This document shows, piece by piece, positions 37,521 through 45,022 of a DNA stretch of 64,000 bases. Below the pieces are notes generated by a model that was not told the origin of the DNA, ran no database searches, and saw nothing but the letters and a program-made list of their open reading frames with translations. Location of the stretch: the NCBI GenBank assembly GCA_944328445.1, contig CALVHO010000004.1, forward strand, positions 1 through 64,000, read 5' to 3'. Source of the DNA: an uncultured Clostridia bacterium (lineage in GTDB: Bacteria > Bacillota > Clostridia > Christensenellales > Borkfalkiaceae). Both the position numbers and the translations under genes were made by a program. How positions within the stretch are numbered: the stretch's first letter is position 1; the number at the start of each line of letters is the position of its first letter.

Positions 37521-38468
37521 ATGGATGCTGTTGATATTTTTAAAGAACTTATCGGCCAAAGATTGGCGCCGCTGATTGTGAAATATGATCCATACAAGGA
37601 TGTGTTTACGACACACCCGTATAGACATATATTCGATGATAATTTTGAAAAAATATTTACGGATGTTATTTTCGATAGTATTATATTTTATGCCTATGAA
37701 AAAGATGAAATAGAAAAAGAATATCAAAAAGGACATTTAGGCGATTTACGCAGAGCTTCTCGTGTAGCTTATGAAAACCGTGTGCCTAAAACCGAAAAAG
37801 AAACAGACGGTTTATTAGGCGAATTAACATTAGATAGTTTTATAAAACTGTTCTTTCCAGATATAGAAATGCTATACTCTCGTGCAAAATATTTGGAAAG
37901 AAGACCGCATAAAGAAGAACTCGTCGAGCGTAAAGGACACGAAATCAAAGGCTACGATGGTATGGTCTTTTCAATCGAAAACGGTCAAAAATATTTTTGG
38001 GTGGGACAAGTTAAAACGGGAAATTGGGAATATTGTCTATCCGCGATAAAAGACGATATAAACAAAAGTATTATCAAACACTACTTTGCCGATGCTGTTG
38101 CAATACTTTGTGACATTATGAGAGCAGTCAATAGTTCTTCTGCAAAATTGAGTAAAATCATAGATGATATCAATAATATTATTTTTGATTGTAATAGCAA
38201 CCGCGCGGAACAAACAGCAAAAATATTACAATACTTTAAGCAAGAACAGATTGTAATACGAATTCCGTGTTTGTTGATGCCGGACGAATCTAACTATGAC
38301 GATAGCAACAAATTGATTGATAATATCAAAGTGAAAGTAAAAAATGCTTTCAAAGAATTTATTTTAGATAATAACGATAATCTTGATATAGAAGTGTTAT
38401 TGCTTGTTTTTCCTTTGCGTAATTTGAAAAAAGTGCGCAAACTCTTTTTGGAGGTGCGCAAAGTATGA
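37521..38468 (+). CDS. HamA-like (DUF1837) nuclease of a Hachiman-type defence system
   Basis: 315 residues. The C-terminal HamA/DUF1837 region contains LLGELTLDSFIKLFF, EIKGYDGMVFS and WVGQVKTGNWEYC. These give a PD-(D/E)XK-type core with Glu101, Asp146 and a Gln163-x-Lys165 in place of the more usual Glu-x-Lys, as also seen in Mrr-like nucleases. In Hachiman, HamA is the effector that degrades DNA when released by the HamB helicase. Its stop overlaps the helicase start as ATGA. No clear ribosome-binding site is seen at ATG 37521. Assignment rests on motif pattern and partner gene; AbpA of the AbpAB system is a related alternative. Confidence 0.75.
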   Translation: MDAVDIFKELIGQRLAPLIVKYDPYKDVFTTHPYRHIFDDNFEKIFTDVIFDSIIFYAYEKDEIEKEYQKGHLGDLRRASRVAYENRVPKTEKETDGLLGELTLDSFIKLFFPDIEMLYSRAKYLERRPHKEELVERKGHEIKGYDGMVFSIENGQKYFWVGQVKTGNWEYCLSAIKDDINKSIIKHYFADAVAILCDIMRAVNSSSAKLSKIIDDINNIIFDCNSNRAEQTAKILQYFKQEQIVIRIPCLLMPDESNYDDSNKLIDNIKVKVKNAFKEFILDNNDNLDIEVLLLVFPLRNLKKVRKLFLEVRKV

Positions 38469-40837
38469 ACGTTTTACAACTATTAAAAGAAGCAACTCAT
38501 CTTATAAATAAAGCCGAACTTACAAATGACAATAAAAACAGACTTAAAGATATTTTGTGCTATTTATCCGAATGGAGAAATAATCATCTGACAGAATATG
38601 TACAATATCCGCAACTGGAATTTGTATTATATAATGCGAGCCGCAAATTAAGAACTTTCGGTTATAATCGTTTAAATAAATTTGACAATAATATAATAAA
38701 TTCTGATAACGATTTAATTGCCTTTAAGGATACAGCTATTGACGAATTTTATAAAACCGAATCAGGATTTATTTTAGATAGCGAGCAAAAAGACGTTCTC
38801 GATACTTTCGAGAACGCAAACGGTAAATTATTTTTAAGTGCTCCTACATCATTCGGCAAGACTTTTTTGCTCAAAGAAATAATTTATAGACATTACGAAA
38901 ATTATAACAATATTGTGATAGTGTTACCTACTGTTGCCCTATTGATTGAGGTTACGGAAGAAATTGATGACATAAATGAGAAACATAGCTTGGGTTACAC
39001 TATATATAATTCGATTTATAGAGACTTGGAATTATCCGAACGAAATATTTTTATTTTAACACCCGAAAGAGTTTTGCGATTATTGGCTATTGTTCCGGAT
39101 ATTGAACTTGATTTCTTCTTTTTCGACGAAATATATAAAATAGATGAAGATGTGGCATTGTCAAGTGAAGATGACGTAAACGATAAAATTGAACTTGGAA
39201 ACGACAATCCCCAGCGAGACGAGCAAGATCATCGAGCTGTGGCATTTAGATTGGCATTATATTTTCTTTTGAAAAAGTGCAATTCTTGTTATTTAGCTGG
39301 ACCGTTTATCGAATTAAATAATTTAAAAGACGGTTTCAATAAAATGCTCGAAAAACATCATATTGCCACGAAGGAAATCACTTTTATCCCTACATTGAAA
39401 AATCAGATTGATTTTCACGGAAAAACATATAAATATTCCTCACCATTTGAAAATTATAATGAAAGTACACCTGCAAATAAATCTATTGAACGCTTGATTT
39501 ATACTGCAAATAAGCTTGGTTTTTCTAAAACAAATCAAGCAATTGTTTATTGTTTATATCCTGCCAACACAGAAAAAAATGCAAGAGAATTCTCTGATAG
39601 ATATACCGAACAAGAGCCGATTAACGAAAGACTTCAAATGTTTATAGAGCATTTGAAAAATAATTATAATTTTAATTTTGGAGGCAAAAAAAGCACATTA
39701 GAAAATTGGGATTTAGTTTATGCGCTGCATAATCAAATAGGAATACATAACGGCAAATTCCCTAAATATTTTCAACGAGAAATTATGAAGCTTTTTAATG
39801 ACGGCGCAATGAGTACGTTATTTTGTACATCTACTATTGTAGAAGGCGTCAATACAAATGCTAAAACCGTTGTTGTCTATAATAATCCTTCGGGGAAAAC
39901 TAGCGAAAGTAAAAAATTTCTATTACTTAATATTAACGGGAGAGCGGGGAGATATCAACACCATTTTATTGGGAACGTTGTTTATATAAGTGATAAGAGT
40001 CTTAAAATTGTACAGAGCGACGGAATATCGCTTGATTTTAAGCCATATAGTTCTAAAATTAGCTTGGGCGATATTGATTTAGAAAATATCGACGATGAGG
40101 ATTTAACTTTAATAAATAAAAACCGCAAGCAAGCATTAGGTTTCAATAAACAACTACTACCCGATGAAGTATTTGAGCAAAATCGTTTAATTGAACGTAA
40201 AAAACAAGAAAGAATTTTATCGATAATTCTTGATAAAATTGAGTTTTTTATTGGCATTGAAACCGTACCCGTTTATGATTTTGTAAGTGGGATTTACTTT
40301 GAAACAATTTTACAAATATGGTCAGAAATGGGAGAAATTAAACCGACTCAAATAAATGCTATCAAATGGTTTTCTATCAATTATGCCGAAAATAGTTATC
40401 AGGGTGTTTTAGATTATCGATTTAAAAAATATTTAGCACAAGAAAAAGATGAGCATAAATTTGTAAATGACACTTATAGGAAAGTTTTTCGAGACGTAAA
40501 AGACACCATCGAATATCAACTTCCGAGGATCATAAGTTTATTTGAATCTTTGATAATCCGAGCTTTTGAAATTAAAAAAATACATTTAGTAAAACCCCTT
40601 GATATGAGCAGCATTATTAGATATTTCGAAATTGGGGCAATCAGTCCACTTGGCATAGATATGGTCGAAAAAGCTATTCCTATAATTACAGTAAAAAAGA
40701 TTGATCGAATAAAATTTTATGAGACTGAGCTTGAAGGCCAAAGGAAGGAGTTTACTAAAATATTTAACCTTGCAGCTTCAAAATTTGATGAGTATGAAAA
40801 GCATTACTTAATGGAATACATAAAGAAATATTGTTGA
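38465..40837 (+). CDS. HamB-like superfamily 2 helicase of a Hachiman-type system
   Basis: 790 residues. Motif I SAPTSFGKT (about residues 125-133), motif Ib TPER (199-202), motif II DEIYK (221-225, in place of DEAD/DEAH), and late motifs TSTIVEGVNTNAKTVVVY and NINGRAGR (motif VI) give a complete DExx helicase core. The last about 250 residues are helical and have no known domain I can name. The start overlaps the HamA-like stop by 4 bases, indicating stoichiometric co-translation. In the Hachiman model HamB scans DNA and activates HamA. The protein is somewhat shorter than typical HamB. Confidence 0.78.
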   Translation: MNVLQLLKEATHLINKAELTNDNKNRLKDILCYLSEWRNNHLTEYVQYPQLEFVLYNASRKLRTFGYNRLNKFDNNIINSDNDLIAFKDTAIDEFYKTESGFILDSEQKDVLDTFENANGKLFLSAPTSFGKTFLLKEIIYRHYENYNNIVIVLPTVALLIEVTEEIDDINEKHSLGYTIYNSIYRDLELSERNIFILTPERVLRLLAIVPDIELDFFFFDEIYKIDEDVALSSEDDVNDKIELGNDNPQRDEQDHRAVAFRLALYFLLKKCNSCYLAGPFIELNNLKDGFNKMLEKHHIATKEITFIPTLKNQIDFHGKTYKYSSPFENYNESTPANKSIERLIYTANKLGFSKTNQAIVYCLYPANTEKNAREFSDRYTEQEPINERLQMFIEHLKNNYNFNFGGKKSTLENWDLVYALHNQIGIHNGKFPKYFQREIMKLFNDGAMSTLFCTSTIVEGVNTNAKTVVVYNNPSGKTSESKKFLLLNINGRAGRYQHHFIGNVVYISDKSLKIVQSDGISLDFKPYSSKISLGDIDLENIDDEDLTLINKNRKQALGFNKQLLPDEVFEQNRLIERKKQERILSIILDKIEFFIGIETVPVYDFVSGIYFETILQIWSEMGEIKPTQINAIKWFSINYAENSYQGVLDYRFKKYLAQEKDEHKFVNDTYRKVFRDVKDTIEYQLPRIISLFESLIIRAFEIKKIHLVKPLDMSSIIRYFEIGAISPLGIDMVEKAIPIITVKKIDRIKFYETELEGQRKEFTKIFNLAASKFDEYEKHYLMEYIKKYC

Positions 40838-40872
40838 TATTATGCGAATTTAATTGATTTACGAGTTGCAAA

Positions 40873-41592
40873 ATGAATTACTTGGCATTAAAAGAAAATA
40901 TTTTTAGTATTTCTCAAAACATGTTTTCTCAGATTTGTATTGATATGGATAAATTTGAGAATAAGCAGTACAATTATTACTTTACTCTAGCTAATGAGAT
41001 ATATCGTGGACTTGCTTTGTGCTGTGTTGCGATTGATTTGCAATCATACTCTCAAATTGGAACACTGTTACGCCAACTTCTTGAGCAAGTAGCGACAGCG
41101 AAACTTTTAGGGTTAAGCGAAAATAACCTGTCTGCGTACAGATTATTTGCAAAAGCAAGGCACTATTATTTTGAGCATGGTGATAATGATTGTGAGCTAA
41201 AGAATTTGTATGAAGCAAGCAAATTGCCAAAGAAACATAGAGGATCCAGATTGGATTTTTACTCTTTGGGGTGGTTAGGGCTTATTGGCGCGACGGAAAT
41301 ATCTTACGATAAATTGTTTGAACTTGCTAATATCTATGATTTAAGGAGTTGGCGTAAATACTGCAATAATTTTGTACATACAAATCTCACATATATGGAA
41401 TTAACGCAAGAAGGAATGATACAGCTTAACACAGAATTTATATATCTTCTTGCTATCTTATTTGATGAGATTTGTTGCAGCTATCATAATTTAACGGGGT
41501 TCGATTTTAAGTTTGGGGATTTAGATATTTTCGCTGATTTTAGAATAAATTACATACAGGTTACGGAATCGCGTAAAGAATCTCAAGATTAG
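40873..41592 (+). CDS. Helical protein of unknown function, HEPN/DUF5677-like
   Basis: 239 residues, almost all alpha-helical by inspection. Segments SQIGTLLRQLLEQVATAKLL and RSWRKYCNNFVHTNL recall HEPN-like or DUF5677 proteins of defence islands, but Arg and His of the second segment are 7 residues apart, not the 4-6 of a canonical HEPN RNase motif. I do not assign a function. It lies 35 bases after the helicase gene and may be the third gene of the same operon. No clear ribosome-binding site is visible. Its stop codon is followed 10 bases later by one copy of the 26-bp repeat. Confidence 0.6.
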   Translation: MNYLALKENIFSISQNMFSQICIDMDKFENKQYNYYFTLANEIYRGLALCCVAIDLQSYSQIGTLLRQLLEQVATAKLLGLSENNLSAYRLFAKARHYYFEHGDNDCELKNLYEASKLPKKHRGSRLDFYSLGWLGLIGATEISYDKLFELANIYDLRSWRKYCNNFVHTNLTYMELTQEGMIQLNTEFIYLLAILFDEICCSYHNLTGFDFKFGDLDIFADFRINYIQVTESRKESQD

Positions 41593-41601
41593 ATGTGTTA
41601 C

Positions 41602-41627
41602 GGGTAGCATTTTTATCCTCTAAAGCC
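41602..41627 (+). repeat. 26-bp direct repeat, left copy
   Basis: Starts GGGTAGCATTTTTATCC; matches 44137-44162 at 23 of 26 positions. Each copy sits just after the stop codon of a helical-protein gene. The pair brackets the truncated antitoxin and the HEPN-tailed gene. Confidence 0.65.
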
Positions 41628-41629
41628 AT

Positions 41630-41677
41630 AAAGAAAAGTCGACTTTTTCTAGAAACAGAAAAAGTCGACTTTTCTTT
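41630..41677. promoter_or_regulatory. Double palindromic operator (perfect 21-bp inverted repeat)
   Basis: The arms 41630-41650 and 41657-41677 are exact reverse complements around the loop AGAAAC. Each arm is itself a near-palindrome centred on GTCGAC (AGAAAAGTCGACTTTTTCT type). It ends 15 bases before a TATAAT box. Paired inverted repeats at the promoter are how AbiEi-type antitoxins repress their own operon; the repeat could also fold as a terminator hairpin for the upstream operon. Confidence 0.6.
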
Positions 41678-41692
41678 ATGTAAAAAATATGT

Positions 41693-41698
41693 TATAAT
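41693..41698 (+). promoter_or_regulatory. Putative -10 box of the truncated antitoxin gene
   Basis: TATAAT at 41693-41698, 23 bases before the ATG at 41721, with GAGAGGGA as ribosome-binding site. The -35 is not clear and would overlap the right operator arm. Confidence 0.5.
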
Positions 41699-41720
41699 GA
41701 AACATGAGAGGGAAATAAAC

Positions 41721-41786
41721 ATGAATTATACAAAGCAAGTAAGAGAATATTGTGGAAAACATAGTAAAGGATTAATAGACATTTAG
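41721..41786 (+). pseudogene. Truncated AbiEi/DUF6088-type antitoxin (21 codons)
   Basis: Encodes MNYTKQVREYCGKHSKGLID plus Ile, then TAG. This resembles the start of type IV toxin-antitoxin antitoxins of the AbiEi/DUF6088 kind, which open with a short helix and a winged-helix DNA-binding domain. The rest of the antitoxin and any AbiEii toxin are missing. The operator and ribosome-binding site in front of it are well formed. The remnant therefore looks like a promoter region captured from a toxin-antitoxin operon. Assignment from 21 residues is tentative; a functional leader peptide is an alternative. Confidence 0.4.
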
Positions 41787-41847
41787 TACGATTGGGTATC
41801 GAAAATTCATGTTTGGAAATTTATCAAAATTTTGGAGGTCATGTAAA

Positions 41848-44130
41848 GTGAAAAATTATTTTGAACATGAGGTAAAAGTTAAATTCTTTGATGGAATTTT
41901 AGAGCATAGCTGTGAATGGCAATGGTTTATTAATTATATTGAGAAAGAGTTTAAAGGATTTAAAGATATTACTAATTTTCAAGACTTTTTGAACTCATAT
42001 GCCGAAATAAAAGACGTATATGCTTATTTAATTAAATTAAACAGTAGTATAGGTGGATTAAAATTTGAATTTACTACTACATGGTTAAAACAAATTTATC
42101 TATGTACTCAAATATATAGCGGTACTCGTCAAATTAATGATGTTTGGAAAGAGTTTGATAATAATTTTATTAAGCTTTTTGCTACGATTATTCACATTAC
42201 AAAGCTTCAAAATATTAAAGAATCAAGCCAATATATTTTTTCAGCATTAATATTCATGCAAAACAATATTTTTGAGCTTTTTGATTTAAGCATAGTAAAA
42301 GATGATGAGCAGCTAATTTTAAAATGTTTAAGTGAAATCAATATAAAAGATATTCAAGATTTGATTAGTAGGTTCAAAAATAATATAAAAGAAGTAATAA
42401 TACCAGCCAATTTAAAACTTTTAGAAGAATATAAATCTAAAATTTTAAATGTTAATTCGTTTAGTTTTCAAAGATTCAGTTTACCAAAGGACATATCTTG
42501 GGAAGAACAGTTTGTGTTTGATATGCTTCAGACAGAAATATCTGGAAACGAGCTAATTCCATTGGCTACATTTAATGATGTATCGACACCTGATATATCA
42601 CGATGGACAGCTCCCATTTTAGAGAAATTAAATAAATATTTTAATGATGAAACTGCATCATTTATAATTGAAACAGTTCGATGTATTTTGTATAAAAAAG
42701 CACCATCAGCTAAAACCATGGAATGGCACTTTAAGTTAGTGATAAGTGATTTGAGGAATAAAAATGAATTAGAGCCTTGGCATGAAATAAAAAGTTCATC
42801 ATTGCTTTTTATTAGCCTACTATTAAAAGAAAAAATTGTTTATCAGAGTGTAAAAAACAAATTCATGCAACAATTTATTAGGGAATTAAGTAAATTTAAA
42901 GATCTCAATACAATATTGCAGTTTAAAAAACATAATATTCTTTTTTCAATTCAACAAAAAGAAAAACTGAATGAATATAACAATAGTTTAGCTAATAATA
43001 TCAAAAATATAGAAAGAACTCACGAATTTTTAGATTATTGTAGAAATGATTTTGTAGTAAATGGTATACGAGATGAAACATTAAAAATTATATACGATAA
43101 GTTTACTTCTTTTATCGAAAAAGAGGATAATTCAGTTAGCATTTCAATGTTGTTTTATTCTTTCATGCAATTATTATTACGACTGTCATCAAATTTGTAC
43201 CTTGATAGACTTAAAGTTAAGAAACTTATGATTTGGTTACAACAACTATGGCAAAATGATTATTATGATCGATGCTTGAAACTAATGCACACGATTGGTA
43301 GTTCGGTCTCTATTTCTAATGAAGAAATAAATAAAATTAACGAAGTGTTTATTAAAAAACCGTTAATCGGGGCATTGTATTGTTTCCCAATTAAGAAAGA
43401 AAGTTTATTAGATTTAATGTCAATGCATTCAAAAGCGGCATTATCTTTATTTTGTAGCATGCTTAACATTACAAGAACGTTTCCTATTGAAAATAATAAA
43501 TTTCTCGATAGGCATACTGTAGATAATGCGTTTATTCAGCTGATTAGAGATATAATTACGAAAAAAGGCTATAAACTCTTGAACTATATTGAACCAGAAG
43601 TATTATATAGTGAAATATTTAATGATTTTATACGCAACACACAAATGTATATGGCTATTTTTAATCAAGAACAGATACTTTATAAAGAGATTAAAAATAG
43701 ATTAACAGAATATTCGCTTATTGATTTTGATGGGCACATTTATTTGGCACATTTGACACAATTGTTCCCGATATTAGAAAATAAAATTAGAGAATTTGGT
43801 ATGTATTGCAACATTGTGCCATTTAAAGAAAAAGCGGATGAATTTTTACATATGAAAGATGCAAGTAGTGTTTTGCAACAAATATTAATGGATGCTTATA
43901 GTGAAACAAACGATTTCTTAAATGTAGTAGATTTCTTTTTTGTTTATCAAAGTATGTATAATGGAAATTGTTTGAATATTAGGAATGAGTGCGCGCACGG
44001 CAGAGAGTATATTTCTTCAGACAGCTTGGTTTTTGGGTTTAAGGTAACCTTAATATGTTTAAAATTGATTCTTGATAGGATAGACCAAATAAAGAATGTT
44101 GAAAAACCGTTTTGCAATTTGGATTTTTAA
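41848..44130 (+). CDS. Large helical protein with C-terminal HEPN RNase signature
   Basis: 760 residues from GTG 41848, chosen because GGAGG lies at 41834-41838, 9 bases upstream; the in-frame ATG 41809 has no such site. I recognise no named family over most of the length, which is helical and rich in Lys, Asn, Ile and Leu. Near the end NIRNECAHGREY contains Arg712-Asn-x-x-x-His717, the canonical R(N)x4H active site of HEPN ribonucleases, followed by a hydrophobic helix as in HEPN domains. Domain order resembles DUF4209-like and other island proteins with a C-terminal HEPN. It stands alone with its own operator/promoter region between two 26-bp repeats. A cell-suicide RNase defence effector with a large sensor region is a reasonable inference, not a demonstrated role. 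Confidence 0.6.
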   Translation: MKNYFEHEVKVKFFDGILEHSCEWQWFINYIEKEFKGFKDITNFQDFLNSYAEIKDVYAYLIKLNSSIGGLKFEFTTTWLKQIYLCTQIYSGTRQINDVWKEFDNNFIKLFATIIHITKLQNIKESSQYIFSALIFMQNNIFELFDLSIVKDDEQLILKCLSEINIKDIQDLISRFKNNIKEVIIPANLKLLEEYKSKILNVNSFSFQRFSLPKDISWEEQFVFDMLQTEISGNELIPLATFNDVSTPDISRWTAPILEKLNKYFNDETASFIIETVRCILYKKAPSAKTMEWHFKLVISDLRNKNELEPWHEIKSSSLLFISLLLKEKIVYQSVKNKFMQQFIRELSKFKDLNTILQFKKHNILFSIQQKEKLNEYNNSLANNIKNIERTHEFLDYCRNDFVVNGIRDETLKIIYDKFTSFIEKEDNSVSISMLFYSFMQLLLRLSSNLYLDRLKVKKLMIWLQQLWQNDYYDRCLKLMHTIGSSVSISNEEINKINEVFIKKPLIGALYCFPIKKESLLDLMSMHSKAALSLFCSMLNITRTFPIENNKFLDRHTVDNAFIQLIRDIITKKGYKLLNYIEPEVLYSEIFNDFIRNTQMYMAIFNQEQILYKEIKNRLTEYSLIDFDGHIYLAHLTQLFPILENKIREFGMYCNIVPFKEKADEFLHMKDASSVLQQILMDAYSETNDFLNVVDFFFVYQSMYNGNCLNIRNECAHGREYISSDSLVFGFKVTLICLKLILDRIDQIKNVEKPFCNLDF

Positions 44131-44136
44131 AAAATT

Positions 44137-44162
44137 GGGCAGCATTTTTATCCACTAAACCC
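44137..44162 (+). repeat. 26-bp direct repeat, right copy
   Basis: Starts GGGCAGCATTTTTATCC; partner of 41602-41627 with three mismatches. It begins 6 bases after the stop codon of the HEPN-tailed gene and marks the AT-to-GC transition. Confidence 0.65.
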
Positions 44163-44168
44163 AGAAGA

Positions 44169-44196
44169 CCCGTTGCCGGTTGGCAGCGGGTTTTTT
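44169..44196 (+). terminator. Terminator at the right end of the island
   Basis: Stem CCCGTTGCC/GGCAGCGGG with one G-T pair and loop GGTT, followed by TTTTTT. Further inverted sequence extends to about 44257 (AAAAAACC and GCAACGGG complement the hairpin), so a larger nested fold is possible. Confidence 0.75.
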
Positions 44197-44355
44197 GTTT
44201 GCGCGCGGCTTTGTCCGCGCTTTCGCAACCAAAAAACCGCGTATGCACAGCAACGGGTCGCTCTGCTTATCGGGGAGGGGATGGCCGAAATAATGTGACG
44301 CGATTGCGCCTTGCGGCGAACAATCGCTATTCCGTCGCGGCGTTGCCGCTCCTTA

Positions 44356-44376
44356 CAAATCCCTCTCTCTGCGCCA
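44356..44376 (+). other. Probable attR: copy of the tRNA-Ser 3' end
   Basis: Matches 36632-36652 at 20 of 21 positions (C for T at the tenth base), including the whole 3' acceptor strand and CCA. The sequence around it does not form a tRNA. Confidence 0.7.
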
Positions 44377-44532
44377 AACCGAGGATAAGGGCGCATCTTG
44401 CGCCCTTTCTTCATGTCTCGGGCTTCGGTCATTTACGTTTTAGTAAACTCCCTTGCCCTCGCACTTGAAAGGACGCAATCTGCAACCCTTCTGCTCGGTT
44501 TGGAGGGGTGCGATTTATCCGCGAAACCCATT

Positions 44533-44610
44533 GCTTGCCGCCTGCGCTGTCTTTCGCAAAAAGTTTTGGGCTGTGCCCAAATACGTTTTTGCGAGTCTGG
44601 GGACAAAAAG
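44533..44610 (+). repeat. 78-bp direct repeat, copy 1
   Basis: Begins GCTTGCCGCCTGCG and ends GGACAAAAAG. The second copy at 44703-44780 differs at three positions. No protein or known RNA is evident. Confidence 0.8.
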
Positions 44611-44702
44611 TATTATTTATAGTTTTTTTACAAGGTAGATATTATGGCGCAAAGCGCCGTTTGACAGGCACGGGCCATTCGGGCCCGTGCCTTCGTCTTG
44701 GC

Positions 44703-44780
44703 GCTTGCCGCCTGCGCCGTCTTTCGCAAAAAGTTTTGGGCTGTGCCCAAATACGTTTTTGCGAGGCTGAGGACAAAAAG
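44703..44780 (+). repeat. 78-bp direct repeat, copy 2
   Basis: Partner of 44533-44610, 75 of 78 identical, 92 bases downstream of it. Confidence 0.8.
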
Positions 44781-44788
44781 CAACCGCT

Positions 44789-44868
44789 GTCATCCCAGCC
44801 CGACGCAAGGCGCCCCTGGCGGGCTTTGGCGAATGTAGAATGTAAAATGTAGAATGTAGAATTGAGGA
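44789..44868 (-). repeat. 80-bp dispersed repeat, copy 2 (inverted)
   Basis: Reverse complement of this stretch matches 414-493 closely, from TCCTCAATTCTACATT to GGATGAC. It shows that the same repeat family occurs at both flanks of the 0.6-44 kb segment. Confidence 0.7.
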
Positions 44869-44936
44869 AAAATCTTATGTCCTCCCGAGCTTGTCGAGGG
44901 ATCTCATATAAAAAGAAAAATCCATAGAACTCACGA

Positions 44937-44979
44937 AAAAATCTCGGGCGGAACCGCAAGGGCTCCGCCCGAGATTTTT
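44937..44979. terminator. Bidirectional terminator after the fumarase operon
   Basis: Perfect 16-bp stem, AAAAATCTCGGGCGGA/TCCGCCCGAGATTTTT, with an 11-base loop. It is 44 bases past the minus-strand fumarase beta stop. Confidence 0.85.
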
Positions 44980-45022
44980 CGTGAACAAAGCGGCGGGGCC
45001 GCAAGGGATTTCCAAGCGGCGC

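Larger units (their letters stand above)
36632..44376. mobile_element. AT-rich defence island inserted at tRNA-Ser
   Basis: Base composition changes sharply to AT-rich just after the tRNA and back to GC-rich at about 44165. The block is bounded by the tRNA 3' end and its 21-bp copy. Contents in order are a KilA-N gene, HamA-like and HamB-like genes, a small helical protein gene, a truncated antitoxin gene and a large HEPN-tailed gene. No integrase, excisionase, transposase or phage structural gene remains, so it is probably a decayed or satellite-type island. Confidence 0.65.
44197..45022. other. Gene-free region right of the island
   Basis: Roughly 825 bases without a supported gene. It contains nested inverted sequence, the 21-bp attR copy (44356-44376), two 78-bp direct repeats, an inverted copy of the ddl-side repeat (44789-44868), a fragment of the palindromic element near 44880-44907, and the fumarase terminator. 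It looks like a graveyard of small repeats at an integration hot spot. Confidence 0.65.

Noticed and set aside
41392..41430. Canonical HEPN active site in the 239-residue protein
   Set aside because: Arg and His in RSWRKYCNNFVH are separated by seven residues rather than four to six and the usual polar residue after Arg is Lys, so I do not call it a catalytic HEPN motif.
41595..41786. A 63-codon gene spanning the inverted repeat
   Set aside because: The longer frame translates the operator palindrome and crosses the -10 box; the ATG at 41721 with its own ribosome-binding site is the only credible start.
36910..44130. Intact prophage
   Set aside because: KilA-N domains occur in phages, but there are no capsid, terminase, tail, lysis, replication or integrase genes in the AT-rich block.
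44257..44376. A second tRNA at the right island end
   Set aside because: Only the last 21 bases of tRNA-Ser are present; upstream bases form no D-arm or anticodon arm.
44880..44980. A small minus-strand gene right of the island
   Set aside because: The frame consists of the dispersed repeat and the fumarase terminator hairpin.
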